From the NCBI GenBank assembly GCA_963575745.1, contig CAUYUJ010002735.1, forward strand, positions 22,350 through 86,349: a DNA stretch of 64,000 nucleotides, given 5' to 3'. Positions within the stretch are counted from its first letter, which is position 1; the number at the start of each line of letters is the position of its first letter. This document shows positions 1 to 10,889 of the stretch, piece by piece. The position numbers were made by a program, and so were the translations under genes. Below the pieces are notes generated by a model that saw only the letters and a list, made by a program, of their open reading frames with translations, searched no databases and was not told where the DNA came from. The stretch comes from Prorocentrum cordatum. Lineage: Eukaryota; Sar; Dinophyceae; Prorocentrales; Prorocentraceae.

Positions 1-60
1 TACGCGGCTGCGGGTCCGACTTCGATGGCAATCGAGTTCGATGGCATCGATTTCGATGGC

Positions 61-68
61 AAGAGGAA

Positions 69-102
<34 letters not shown>

Positions 103-290
103 AGGGGGAGGAGAAGGATACTGATAAGGAGAGGAGGGAAAAGAGAGGAGGGGGAGGAATAATGACTGGTACAAGGAGGGATAGGGCATGATAAGGGGAA
201 GGAGGAAGAGGGGGATGCCGACGACGAGGAAGAGGAGCTGGAGGCGAGGAAAGAGGGAGGACGAGGGCGGTCGCGGCGGGGGGGGGCCGC
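61..290. repeat. Purine-rich GGA/GGGGA low-complexity tract
   Basis: The + strand is almost pure purine (GGA and GGGGA runs) before grading into GC-rich sequence. Reading frames here encode only Arg/Gly-rich strings, so I treat it as non-coding simple sequence. Confidence 0.8.
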
Positions 291-509
291 GGTGCCTGGC
301 ACTTGTTGCGCGGAGGGGCGGGCGGCGCGCGCGCGCGCCGCTCGCCGCTCCGACCGACCAGACCGATCCCCCCCACCCCATATATACCCCCACCCCCACA
401 ACGATAATCGATGTCCTCTTCGATCATCGATGTCCTGCACCGCGGTGGGGCGAGGGGGGGGGGAGGAGGGCGAGGCTCTCTAAGGCAGGAACAATCCGCG
501 ACCGTACGA

Positions 510-626
510 GTTACCATCATCGTCGTCGTCATCATGACCATCATCACCGTCATCATCATCGTCGTCGTCATCATCATCATCATCATCGCCATCGTCATCA
601 TCATCATCCCCATCATCATCATCATC

Positions 627-659
<33 letters not shown>

Positions 660-660
660 C
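510..660. repeat. (CAT/CGT)n followed by (CT)n microsatellite
   Basis: A trinucleotide tract of CAT and CGT units runs into about 30 bp of perfect CT dinucleotide. The His-rich and Ile-rich frames across it are repeat artefacts. Confidence 0.9.
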
Positions 661-1310
661 CCCTCCCCCTTTTCTTCTCACTGCAAGGGGCGCCCTTTCT
701 TGTAATGGCTGCTCACGTCACTCGTGAGCGTAACAAGATCGTTTCACGATCCGTTTCTGTGTGGGGGCAAGGGTGGAACAGTTCACTGACGTAAAGTGCA
801 CGCGCCTTCAGCGCCCCCGCTTTGCGTTTCTTTCCTTTCTTGTCTGTATCGCGACAAGGAAGAAAAGTGTTAACCGGATTTTTTTATATAAAAATGACAC
901 ACATGTGTATACGCGCGGCGCGCCTCCTTCTTCTCTTCCTCTGACAGGAAGGAAGGGTGGGGCAGCAAGTTCAATCGCGGGGCGCTCGTGCGACCCGTAG
1001 AATTAAAAAACAGGGAAACGCGCGCCGCGCTACTGCTGATAAGAGTATCGCAGGCGGCGCGCGCATGCATCGGTATCGATATCGACATCGACATATGATT
1101 GTGCATGTGCATACATGCGCATGTGTACGTGCGCGCGCGTTATCTACATCGCAATGCGTGAACACACCTTACACGCGCATATGTACAAAACTATGTGCAT
1201 ACGAAAGTTTAAGTATGAAAGCGTATGTGTGAAACGCTGTAGTAGATGACTGAATCCCATGATGAATATATAGAAAACCACACATCGAGGACTTACTTTG
1301 GACATACTAA
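661..1310. other. No gene seen; unique sequence
   Basis: Mixed sequence with a few short GTGCAT/TATCGA alternations near 1060-1140. I see no exon with sensible amino-acid composition, no RNA gene and no clear repeat. Confidence 0.5.
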
Positions 1311-1314
1311 CTCG

Positions 1315-1575
1315 GGGCTAATTCGACTTACTAAGTCGAAATAGTTCGACTTAGTAAGTTGAAATAGTTCGACTTAGTAAGTCGGAGTAGTTCGACTTAC
1401 TAAGTCGTCAACTTCGATTTATAACTCGACTTATAAGTCGACTTATAAGTCGGCTGTCGACTTAGCTTTCAGGTCATAACTCAACTTATAAGCTGACCTA
1501 AGTCGATCACCTAAGCCGGTTATGCTAAGTCGGCCTAAGTCGACTTATAACTCGACTTCGTAAGTCGCCCAAACC
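1315..1575. repeat. Array of short palindromes with CGACTTA core
   Basis: Repeated short palindromes such as CGACTTACTAAGTCG and CGACTTATAAGTCG follow each other with spacers like AAATAGTT. Most units are self-complementary, so either strand could form stacked small hairpins. The block is much more AT-rich than its surroundings. No coding potential. Confidence 0.85.
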
Positions 1576-1627
1576 GATTAGCAACTCACGTCCACAACTT
1601 ATATCTAAAATATAATCCGCCGCTCAT

Positions 1628-1858
1628 CAAAGCACCCTCCCGGGCCACCCTCCCGGGCCCACCCTCCCGGGCCACCCTCCCGGGCCCACCCTCCCGGGCC
1701 ACTCTCCCGGGCCACCCTCCTGGGCCCACCTTCCCGGGCCCACCTTCCCGGGCCACCCTGGCGGGCCACCCTCCCGGGCCCACCTTCCCGGGCCCACCCT
1801 CCCGGGCCCACCCTCCCGGGCCACCCTCCCGGGCCACCCTCCCCGGCCATCCTCCCCT
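1628..1858. repeat. CCCGGGCCACCCT minisatellite
   Basis: Tandem 13-14 bp units GGGCC(C)ACCCTCCC with a CCCGGG core, about 17 copies. The 13/14-bp alternation keeps shifting frame, so all three minus-strand frames stay open and give Gly/Pro/Arg-rich translations that are not genes. Confidence 0.9.
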
Positions 1859-1869
1859 TTGAGGCCCGC

Positions 1870-2040
1870 CCCAAACTATCTCAGAATAGATTTCGAATAG
1901 ATGTACAATAGTTAAGTAACAGTTGTAGGATAGTCATGTGTTAGTTTATAAATAGTTTGTTCAACTATTCATAAACTATCGCATAACTATCCTATATCAA
2001 CATGCAGCGAACTATTCGGTAACTATCCGAATGTAAACTC
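1870..2040. repeat. AT-rich inverted repeat (ACTAT/ATAGT)
   Basis: Around position 1963 the sequence inverts: GGATAGT..TAGTTTATAAATAGTTT on the left faces AACTATTCATAAACTA..ACTATCC on the right. This gives an imperfect ~35-bp-arm palindrome inside an ATAGTT-rich block. Confidence 0.65.
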
Positions 2041-2635
2041 AAACATAAACACTACAAGTTTCATTGCTGTTCCTTTAAAACGCATAGTTAAGTTGTCTGT
2101 TTTTCTTTTGTTTTGAAAAAAAAATTGTATACGAAGAACAACAATATGGTTTACGTATATGTCTTATGTGTTGTTTTATTATGTTCTACACTGGCAGATC
2201 CCACATTTATGCATCGCGAGCATGCTCGCCTCGGAAACCGAGTGGGCTTGATCATGCCGTGGCATAGCGAGCATCGCTCGCACGCTGACGCGTGCATGTG
2301 GATGATGACAACGATGATATCGGTTATGCTGTATAGCCGTTTTGGTACGAGTGCCGCGGCCTTTGCCGCCCTTGCCGCCCTTGCCTTACGGACCCGGAGA
2401 AGAGGAGCGCGGCAGCGCCCTTGCGGACCCTCTCATACATAAGGCCCTGCGCTACCGTTCCCTGTAGGCTAATGGGGGCACGAGCCGCGTGAGGGCTGCG
2501 CACTGGGGGCTGACCAGACGGCTGCATGATTTTGAAAACATGCTTTGCCTATAAACACTGCCGTGGGCGCCATTGAAATTAGGCATCAATTGAAAAACTC
2601 GCACCAATCATCGCCAGGACAACCGCCAGCGCCAG
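2041..2635. other. No gene seen; unique sequence
   Basis: A stretch of ordinary composition between repeat blocks. Short open frames occur on both strands but none has splice-like borders or recognisable protein composition. Confidence 0.4.
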
Positions 2636-2660
2636 CATGAACATGATGATGATGATAATG

Positions 2661-2661
2661 T

Positions 2662-2723
<62 letters not shown>
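2661..2723. repeat. (CAT)21 microsatellite
   Basis: An almost perfect run of about 21 CAT units. Confidence 0.95.
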
Positions 2724-2904
2724 TGCGCACATGTTGGCATACCCCTCAGCGTTGGTGGCACCATATGGAACTCATCCGAATGCTCAATTAAACGGTCCGC
2801 ATGGCGCCGCCGCGCCCAACTCGGCGCAACCTTGCGCGATTAGTGCCTGTTTTGCTCGATAGGAATTCGACCGAAAGTCCTGATGGGAGGGCCGTGGGCG
2901 CTGG

Positions 2905-3450
2905 CGTCGTCGTTTTGGCTGTGGCGTTGGTCGTTGTGGTCGTTGTGGTCACAATGGCCGTGATGGTCGTCGCCGTCGCGGTTGTGGTCGCCGCCATGGT
3001 CGTTGTCGTGGTCGTCGTTATGGCAGTGGTCGTTGTCGGCGTCGTCATCGTCTTGGTCGAGGCCGTCGTCTTGGATGTCGTCGTGGTCGTAGCCTTCGTG
3101 ATCGTGATCGGTTTCGTCGTGGGCGTGGTCGTTGTTGTCGTCGTGGTCGTGGTCGTGGCCATGGGCGGTGCTGTGGCCGTTGTCGTGGCAGTGGTCGTCG
3201 TTGTCTTGATCTTGATCGTCGTCGTCGTCGTCGGGGTCGCGGTGGTCGTCGTGGATGCGGTTTCGGTCGTCGTCGTCGTCACAACCGTCGTGGGCGTTGT
3301 CGTCGTCGTGGCCGTCAACTTGCTCGTGGTTGTGGTCGTGGCCGCCGTCGTGGTCGTGGTCGTGACCGTCTTCGTCTTCGCACTCGTCGGCGAGGTAGCG
3401 GTCGCGGTCGTCGTCCTGGTTGTGGTCGCGGTCGTTATGGTTCTTCCCCA
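2905..3450. repeat. Degenerate GTCGTG/GTCGTC array
   Basis: About 550 bp built from GTCGT and GTGGTCGT words. It is open in several frames on both strands (Val-rich, Thr-rich and Asp/His-rich translations), a property of trinucleotide-based repeats rather than evidence of a gene. Confidence 0.85.
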
Positions 3451-3511
3451 CACGCTTCGTGGGGTCCTGGTTTCTTCACTGCCGCATCGCACCCGCGTCT
3501 TCCTTCCGCCT

Positions 3512-3712
3512 CCCCTCCTCCCCTCCTCCTCCTCCTCCTCCTCCTCCTCCTCCTCGCGCACGCAGCACAGCACAGCTCAGCACAGCTCAGCACAGCTCAG
3601 CTCAGTTCAGCTCAGCTTAGCACAGCTCAGCTCAGTTCAGCACGGCACAGCACGGGACAGCACGGCACAGCACAGCACAACACAGCACAGGACAGCACAG
3701 CGAAGCGCAGGG
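3512..3712. repeat. (CTC)n followed by AGCTC/AGCAC pentanucleotide array
   Basis: About 40 bp of CTC units are followed by roughly 150 bp of CAGCTCAGCA-type 5-bp units, first AGCTC-rich then AGCAC-rich. Confidence 0.9.
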
Positions 3713-3764
3713 GGTGGCCTCCCTATCCGTTGTGTGCTCGCAAAGCGTGGCAAGCGTGGCACTT

Positions 3765-3862
3765 CCTCGACACCAAAGCGGCTGCGCACGGGGTGGTCTC
3801 CTCACCGCGGCCGCTATCCACGACGCCGTTACTCGACGCCAGAAGGGGCGTGCAAGGGGCGG
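3765..3862 (+). repeat. Solo monomer of family A (~90-bp NotI satellite)
   Basis: One diverged copy of the monomer that forms the large arrays at 4340-6015 and 8085-10170. It has the CTCACCGCGGCCGCTATCC core and CTCGAC boundary. It sits directly next to family B monomers. Confidence 0.8.
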
Positions 3863-4262
3863 TCTCTCACCGGGGCCGCTATCGGCGGAGCTCCCTATGG
3901 GGCCACGATCCTCGTGAGGGGTGCGCCGAAATGGGGCGGGGCCGCCATGCGAACGCTGCCATTGGGGCCTTCGGTGGAGCTCCCTGTCGGGCCACGATCC
4001 TCGTGAGGGGTGCCCCAAAATAGGGCGGGGCCCACATGTGAACGCAGCCACTGGAGCTTTCGGTGGAGCTCCCTATGGGGCCACGGTCCTCGTGAGGGGT
4101 GCGCCAAAATGGGGCGGGGCCGCCATGCGAACGCTGCCATTGGGGCCTGCGGTGGAACTCCCTATGGGGCAACGATCCTCGCGAATGGTGCGCCAAAATG
4201 GGGCGGGGCCGCCATGCGAACGCTGCCACTGGAGCTTTCGGTGGAGCTCCTTATGATGAAGC
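3862..4262 (+). repeat. Family B satellite, short array (about 4.5 copies)
   Basis: Monomers of roughly 88-90 bp share GGTGGAGCTCCCTATGGGGC, a GATCCTCGTGAGGGGTGCG block and a GCCGCCATGCGAACGCTGCC block. The same family makes up the 23.5-25.9 kb array, so these are dispersed copies in the same orientation. Confidence 0.9.
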
Positions 4263-4340
4263 CACGAAACGTTGTACTGGGTGGGTGAAACGCAGGGAGG
4301 AGGGGGAGGAGGGGGAGCAGGAGAGGAGAGGAGGACACGC
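4262..4340. repeat. GGGGA-rich purine spacer
   Basis: A short GGA/GGGGA-rich purine tract separates the family B monomers from the family A array. Confidence 0.7.
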
Positions 4341-6015
4341 GGCATTTTCTCGACGCCAGAGGGGGTGCGCAGGGAGCGGTCTCTCACTGCGGCCGCTATC
4401 CACGACGCCGTTTCTCGACGCCAGGGGGGGGTGCGCAGGGGGTGGTCTCCCACCGCGGCCGCTATCCACGACACTGCCGAAAAGCCTCGCAGGCGCTGCA
4501 ATTCTCGACGCCTGAGGGGGTGCGCAGGAGTGGTCTCTCACCGCGGCCGCTGTCCACGACACTGTCGGCCGCTATCCACGACACTGTCGAAAAGCCTAGC
4601 AGGCGCGGCAATTTCTCGACGCCAAAGCGGGTGCGCAGGGGGTGGTCTCTCACCGCGGCCGCTATCCACGACACTGTTTCTCGACGTCAAAGGGGGTGCG
4701 CAAGGGGTGGTTTCTCACCGCGGCCGCTATTCGCGACACTGTCGAAAAGCAGGCGCGGCAGTTTCTCGACGCCAGAGGGGGTGCGCAGGGGGTGGTCTCT
4801 CACCGCGGCCGCTATCCACGACGCTGTTTCTCGACGCCAGAGGGGGTGCGCAGGAGTGGTCTCTCACCGCGGCCGCTATCCACGACACTGGCGAAATGCC
4901 TAGCAGGCGCGGCAATTTCTCGACGCCAAAGGGGGTGCGCAGGTGGTGGTCTCTCACCGCGGCCGCTATCCACGACACTGCTTCTCGACGCCAGAGGGGG
5001 TGCGCAGGGGGTGGTCTCTCACCGCGGCCGCTATCCACGACACTGTCGAGAAGCCCAGCAGGCGCAGCAATTTCTCGACGCCAGAAGGGGGTGTGCAGAG
5101 GGTGGTCTCTCACCGCGGCCGCTATCCACGACACTGTCGAACAGCCTAGCAGGCGCGGCAACTTCTCGACGCCAGAAGGGGGTGTGCAGGGGGTGGTATC
5201 CCGCCGCGGCCGCTACCCACGACACCGTCGAACCGCCTAGCAGTCGCGGCACTTTCTCGACGCCAGAGGGGGTGCGCAGGGGGTGGTCCCTCGCCGCGGC
5301 CGCTATCTACGACACGCCAGAGGGGGTGCGCAGGGGGTGGTCTCTCACCGCGGCCGCTATCCACGACACTGTCGAGAAGCCTAGCAGGCGCGGCAATTTC
5401 TCGACGCCAGAAGGGGTGCGCAGGGGGTGGTCTCTCACCGCGGCCGCTATCCACGACACTGTCGAAAAGCAAAGCAGGCGCGGCAATTTCTCGACGCCAG
5501 AGGGGGTGCGCAGGAGTGGTCTCTCACCGCGGCCACGATCCACGACACTGTCGAACAGCCTAGCAGGCGCGGCAATTTCTCGACGCCAGAGGGGTGCGCA
5601 GGGGGTGGTCTTCTCACCGCGGCCGCTATCCACGACACTGACGAACAGCTTCGCAGCGCAACAGTTTCTCGACGCCAGAAGGGGTGCGCAGGGGGTGGTC
5701 TCTCACCGCGGCCGCTACCCACGACACTGTCGAAAAGCCTAGCAAGCGCGGTAATTTCTCGACGCCAGAGGCGGTGCGCAAGGGATGGTCTCTCACCGCG
5801 GCCGCTATCCTTGACGTTCGTCCAGGCACAGCAGGCATGGCATATTCTCGAGACCATAAAGGGGGTGCGCAAGGGGAAGTCCCTCACCGCGGCCGCTATC
5901 CGTGACGTTCGTCCAGGCGCAGCAGGCATGGCATAGTCTCGAGACCAGAAGGGGGTGATCTCTCACCGCGGCCGCTATTCGTGACGGTCGTCCAGGCACA
6001 GCAGGCGTGAACACG
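4340..6015 (+). repeat. Family A satellite array, left arm (about 20 copies)
   Basis: Tandem ~90-bp monomers run CTCGACGCCAGAGGGGGTGC, then CTCACCGCGGCCGCTATCC, then a CACGACACTGTCGAA block. Nearly every monomer has a NotI site (GCGGCCGC). Some monomers are shortened by loss of the CCTAGCAGGCGCGGCAATTT part. The array recurs in inverted orientation at 8085-10170. Long open frames across it arise because monomer lengths are near multiples of three. Confidence 0.95.
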
Positions 6016-7030
6016 CGCGACCTTACATCAGTATGTGGGGTTCCTCGGTTGTGTAATTGTTGGCGTCGCCGCCATGGTCGCCATCATCGCCGTCGTCGTG
6101 GGCGTGGTCGTGGTCAGGATCGGTGTTGTTGCCGTCGTCGTCGTCGTCGTCATGGTCGCGGTTGTTGTCGACGCTGCCGTCGTCGTGGTTGTGGTTGTCG
6201 TCGTAGTCGTCGCCGTCTGTCGTGGTCGTGACGGTCGCCACCGCCGTGGTCGGTGTCGTTGTCTCGGTCGCTGTCGTCGGCGTGGCCGCTGTGGTCTTGG
6301 TCCTGGTCGTGATCGTCGTGGTGTTGGTCCTGGTCGCGGTCGCTGTCGTCATGGTCGTCGCCATGGTTGTCGCCGTCGTCGTCGGAGACGTCGTCGTCGT
6401 CAAATCGTTATTGTAGTCGTCATTGTCGTGGTCGTGGTCGTGATGGTGGCCTTGGCTGTGGTCGTGAATGTAGCCGTCGTCGGGGACCTCGTCGTCGTGG
6501 TTGTCGTTGTCGTCGTCATGGTCGTGGTCATGGTCTTTGTCGTCCTGGTTGTGGTGGTGGTTGTTTCCGTGGTTGCCGTCATCGTCGTGCTCGTGGCTGT
6601 CGTCGAATGCGTGGCCGTGGCCTGACCGTCGGCGAAGTCGTAGTTGTGATCGTCGTCGCTGTCGTTCTCGTGATCGTGGCCATGGTCGTCGTGTTTGGTG
6701 TAGTCATCTTCGCAATTGTTGCCGGCGTTGTCGGCGCGACCGTTGACGTAATTGTGGTCGTAATCGTCGTCGGAACCATCGTCGCAATCGACATTGTCGT
6801 CATCGTCGCCGTCACCACAATCGTCCTCACCTGATCGTCGACACCCTCATCCTCACCGACGCTGCCGTCGTCGTCGTGGTCATCATCGCCACTGTCGTCG
6901 TTGTCAACGTCCTTGCTTTCGTCTGCAACGGCACTGGCTGCAAGAACCGTCATCATCGTCGTTGTATCCATCGTGTGGGTCATCGCATTTGTCATCGGCG
7001 TCGTAACCAACATCGCTGTCGTGAGGGATA
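6016..7030. repeat. GTCGTC/GTGGTCGT low-complexity, left arm of giant inverted repeat
   Basis: Starts with CCTTACATCAGTATGTGGGG and then about 1 kb of GTCGT-based sequence. The reverse complement of its edge lies at 8041-8076, and the GAC-based right arm at 7750-8040 corresponds to it. The left arm is about 600 bp longer, so one arm has expanded or the other contracted. Confidence 0.85.
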
Positions 7031-7224
7031 GCGGACCTGCATTTTGGCAGTGAGAAGGGGTATGCATGGCAGAATCGTCATCACCGTCGTCATATCCATC
7101 GTATTGTCATCGCCGTCGTAACAAATATCTCCGTCGTGAGGGATTGTGGACCTGCATTTTAGAGGCTGTGGGGGAAGAATTTGGCGACGAGAAGGGGTAT
7201 GCCTGGCAGCGTCCATGGTGAAAA
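7031..7224 (+). repeat. Inner left arm with internal duplication
   Basis: Two related copies of a GGACCTGCATTTT ... GAGAAGGGGTATGC block occur at about 7030-7072 and 7150-7208. The second is the reverse complement of 7505-7580, including CCATGG and GGCATACCCC. The duplicated first copy has no counterpart in the right arm. Confidence 0.8.
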
Positions 7225-7500
7225 GATGCCAGACTGCAAACTATAGCAAGCTATAGTTTGCAGATCTGCAATGTATAGCAAGCTATACATTGCAGATCTG
7301 CAATGTATAGCAAGCTATATATTGCAGATATGCAATGTGTAGCAAGCTATATATTGCAGATATGCAATGTATAACTTGCTACAGCTGTGTAGTAACAGAT
7401 GCTCTTGAGCAAGCTATACATTGCAGATCAGCAATGTCTAGCTTGCTACACATTGCAGATCTGCAATGTATAGCTTGCTATAGTTTGCAGTCTGGCATCT
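7225..7500. repeat. Stacked ~25-bp palindromes at the centre of the giant inverted repeat
   Basis: Successive palindromes of the form GCAATGTATAGC-AA-GCTATACATTGC occur. One, at about 7261-7299, has arms of 19 bp (CAGATCTGCAATGTATAGC) and a 2-nt centre. The chain reverses orientation near 7360, so the whole block can fold as one large hairpin or many small ones. AT-rich relative to both arms. Confidence 0.9.
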
Positions 7501-8084
7501 CTTTACCATGGACGCTGCCAGGCATACCCCTTCTCGTCGCCAAATTCTTCCCACAGAGCCTCTAAAATGCAGGTCCACAATCCCTCACGACGGAGATATT
7601 TGCTACGACGGCGATGACAATACGATGGATATGACGACGGTGATGACGATTCTGACAGCCACTGCCGATGCAGATGAGTGCCTGGACGTTGGAGACGACA
7701 CCAGAGCCGATGACGAGTACTTCGATATCGACGGGGATATCGACGACCAAGTTCAGGCGATGCTGATGACGACGACGACGATGACAATGACGATGGCGGG
7801 GATGGTTCCGACGACGATTACGACCACGACTACGTCAACGACCGCGCCGAGCGTGACGGCAACGAACACGAAGACGACGACAACCAAAACGACAACCGTG
7901 ACCACGATTACGACAACGAACACGTCGACGACGACGATCATGACTACGACCGCGATGACGGCCATCAACACACAGTCGACGACTGCCACGACCACGACGA
8001 TGACGACGACCACACCAACAACCACAACCACAACGACAATTACACTACCGAGGAACCCCACATACTGATGTAAGGTAGCGCGTG
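7501..8084. repeat. Right arm of giant inverted repeat (GAC-based)
   Basis: Begins with ACCATGGACGCTGCCAGGCA, the reverse complement of 7200-7219, and ends with CCCACATACTGATGTAAGG, the reverse complement of 6022-6040. The interior is ACGACGA-rich. The 186-codon frame on the + strand is Asp/Thr-rich repeat translation, not a gene. Confidence 0.85.
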
Positions 8085-10170
8085 TTCACGCCTGCTGTGC
8101 CTGGGCGAACGTCACGGATAGCGGCCGCGGTGAGGGACTTCCCCTTGCGCACCCCTTATGGTCTCAAGAATATGCCATGCCTGCTGTGCCTGGACGAACG
8201 TCAAGGATAGCGGCCGCGGTGAGAGACCACCCCCTGCGCACCGCCTCTGGCGTCGAGAAATTACCGCGCCTGCTAGGCTGTTCGGCAATGTCGTGGATAG
8301 CGGCCGCGGTGAGAGACCACCCCTTGCGCACCCCCTCTGGCGTCGAAAAATGGTCGCGCTGCGATGCTTTTCGGCAGTGTCGTGGATAGCGGCCGCGGTG
8401 AGGAGACCACCCCCTGCGCACCCCCTCTGGCGTCGAGAAATTGCAGCGCCTGCGAGACTTTTCGACAGTGTCGTGGATAGCGGCCGCGGTGAGAGACACC
8501 CCCTTGCGCACCCCCTCTGGCGTCGAGGAATTGCAGCGCCTGCGAGGCTTTTCGACAGTGTCGTGGGTAGCGGCCGCGGTGGGAACCCACCCCCTGCGCC
8601 CCCCCTCTGGCGTCGAGAAACAGTGTCGTGGACAGCGGCCGCGGTGAGGAGACCACCCCGTGCGCACCCCCCCTGGCGTCGAGAAATGGCCGCGCCTGCT
8701 AGGCATTTCGGCAGTGTCGTGGGTAGCGGCCGCGGTTAGAGACCACCCCCTGCGCACCCCCTCTTGCGTCGAGAAATTGCCGCGCCTGCTATGCGTTTCG
8801 ACCGTGTCGTGGGTAGTGGCAGCGGTGAGAGACTACTTCTTGCGCACCCCCTCTGGCGTCGAGAAATTGCCGCGCCTGCTAGGCTGTTCGACAGTGTCGT
8901 GGATAGCGGCCGCGGTGGGAGACCACCCCCCGCGCACCCCCTCTGGCGTCGAGAAACAATGGCGTGGACGACGGCCGCGGTGAGAGACCACCCCGTGCGC
9001 AACCCCTCTGGCGTCGAGAAATTGCCGCGCATGCTACGCTTTTCGGCGGTGTCGTGGGTAGCGGCCGAGGTGGGGGACCACCACTTGCGCACCCCCTCTG
9101 GCGTCGAGAAACAGTGTCGTGGATAGCGGCCGCGGTGGGAGACACCCCCTTGCGCACCCCCTCTGGCGACGAGAAATTGCTGCGCCTGCTAAGCTTTTCG
9201 ACGGTGTCGTGGGTAGCGGCCGCGGTGGGAACCCACCCCCTGCGCCCCCCCTCTGGCGTCGAGAAACAGTGTCGTGGATATCGGCCGCGGTGAGGAGACC
9301 ACCACCTGCGCACCCCCTCTGGCGTCGAGAAATGGCCGCGCCTGCTAGGCATTTCGACAGTGTCGTGGATAGCGGCCGCGGTGAGAGACCACTCCTGCGC
9401 ACCCCCTCTGGCGTCGAGAAATTGCCGCGCCTGCGGGGCTTTTCGAGAGTGTCGTGGGTAGCGGCCGCGGTTGGAGACCACCCCTTGCGCACCCCCTCTT
9501 GCGTCGAGAAGTTGCCGCGCCTGCTAGGAAGTTCGGCAGTGTCGCGGTGAGAGACCACCCCCTGCGCACCCCCTCTGGCATCGAGAAATTGCCGCGCCTG
9601 CTGAGCTTTTCGGCCGTGGCGTGGGTAGTGACCGCGGTGAGAGGCCACCCCCTGCGCACCCCCTCGGGCGTCGAGAAATTGCAGCGCCTGCGAGGCTTTT
9701 CGACAGTGTCGTGGGTAGCGGCCGCGGTTAGAGACCACCCCCTGCGCACCCCCTCTGGCGTCGAGAAACAGTGTCGTGGACAGCGGCCGCGGTGAGAGAC
9801 CACCCCGTGCGCACCCCCTCTGGCGTCGAGAAATTTCAGCGCCTGCGTGGCTTTTCGATAGCGTCGTGGGTAGCGGCCGCGGTTAGAGACCACCCCCTGC
9901 GCACCCCCTCTGGCGTCGAGAAACAGTGTCGTGGACAGCGGCCGCGGTGAGAGACCACCCCGTGCGCACCCCCCCTGGCGTCGAGAAATTGCCGCGCCTG
10001 CTAGGCTGTTCGACGGTGTCGTGGATAGCGGCCGCGGCGAGAGACCCCCCCTGCGCAACCCTCTGGCGTCGAGAAACAATGTCGTGGACAGCGGCCGCGG
10101 TGAGAGACCACCCCGTGCGCACCCCCTCTGGCGTCGAGAAATTGCCGCGCCTGCTAGGCTGTTCAACAGT
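8085..10170 (-). repeat. Family A satellite array, right arm, inverted (about 24 copies)
   Basis: Same monomer as the left array but reverse complemented (GCGGCCGCGGTGAGAGACCA, GCGCACCCCCTCTGGCGTCG). Its inner edge matches the inner edge of the left array, including the diverged GTCCAGGCACAGCAGGC monomers, so the two arrays are arms of one inverted repeat. Truncated monomers alternate with full ones. Confidence 0.95.
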
Positions 10171-10540
10171 ATGCCGGGATCGTTGGGTTCAGACTCTGCC
10201 GTGCTTCAGACTCTGCCCTCTGGGTGGATCGCCCACCCCCACTCGTCGCCGCCTCCGTCGCCTATTGGGGCCAGCTTGGGGCCATCGCGGGGTCGCATCA
10301 GGATCGCGGGGTCAACTTGGGGTGCCTGGGCAGGGCTGCGCATCCGCATTTGTGCGAAACGTCTGCGCACTTGAGTGCCTATGTTTCAGGTCAGCTATGT
10401 TTCTGGGCTCGCCTCGTCTTTTTCACGCCCGGGAACACGTATGAACACTGCGGTCTCCAAGACCCCTCGTCCTCCTCCGTCCCCTTCCTCCCTCCTCTAT
10501 GTCATCGTCGTCCTGCCTCTTGCCTCTCTTCCGTTGGGGG
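10171..10540. other. No gene seen; unique sequence
   Basis: Moderately GC-rich sequence outside the inverted repeat. No recognisable exon or repeat. Confidence 0.4.
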
Positions 10541-10737
10541 TGCGAGTTGCGAAACTGTCGCCACTATCGTGGGCCAAATGGAGGTCCAGCGGAGTGGGGT
10601 GTCCCACGGCGATAAAAATGAGACCTCGCCGTTCCTGGGAGCTGCGAACTGCGCAGCTGTCGCCGCTTTCGTGGGCCCCTGGGCGGTCCAGCGGAATGGG
10701 GTGCTCCAGGACGTCCTGGAGGGCTGAGGTTGAAGCC
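10541..10737 (-). repeat. Two degenerate family C (102-bp) monomers
   Basis: GAAACTGTCGCCACTATCGT and GCAGCTGTCGCCGCTTTCGT, each followed by GGGCC..GGTCCAGCGGA, match the reverse complement of the 57.6-64 kb satellite. Similarity is partial, so these look like old dispersed copies. Confidence 0.7.
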
Positions 10738-10862
10738 ATTGATTTTGGGATAGCGTTCCAAACACATTCAGCCCCAGGTTCTGGAATGCCGTTTCAAAAA
10801 CATTCACCCCTAGATTTTGGAATACCGTTCCAAACACAATCAGCCCCAAATTTTTGAGCCTA
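10738..10862 (+). repeat. Family D repeat, first cluster
   Basis: About three ~45-bp units of GATTTTGGAATACCGTTCC followed by AAACA(C)ATTCAGCCCC. The same family occurs at 12160-12470. Confidence 0.8.
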
Positions 10863-10889
10863 CGCTATCTGTTCACTGCTACCCGCCGC

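Noticed and set aside
188-727. 179-codon Arg/His-rich frame
   Set aside because: Spans a GGA tract and a CAT/CT microsatellite; no gene-like composition.
1315-1575. CRISPR array
   Set aside because: Units are tiny palindromes with short repetitive spacers, there are no cas genes, and the context is eukaryotic.
2801-4006. 401-codon Val-rich frame that might look like a membrane protein
   Set aside because: Encoded by GTCGTG repeats, the pentanucleotide array and satellite families A and B in succession.
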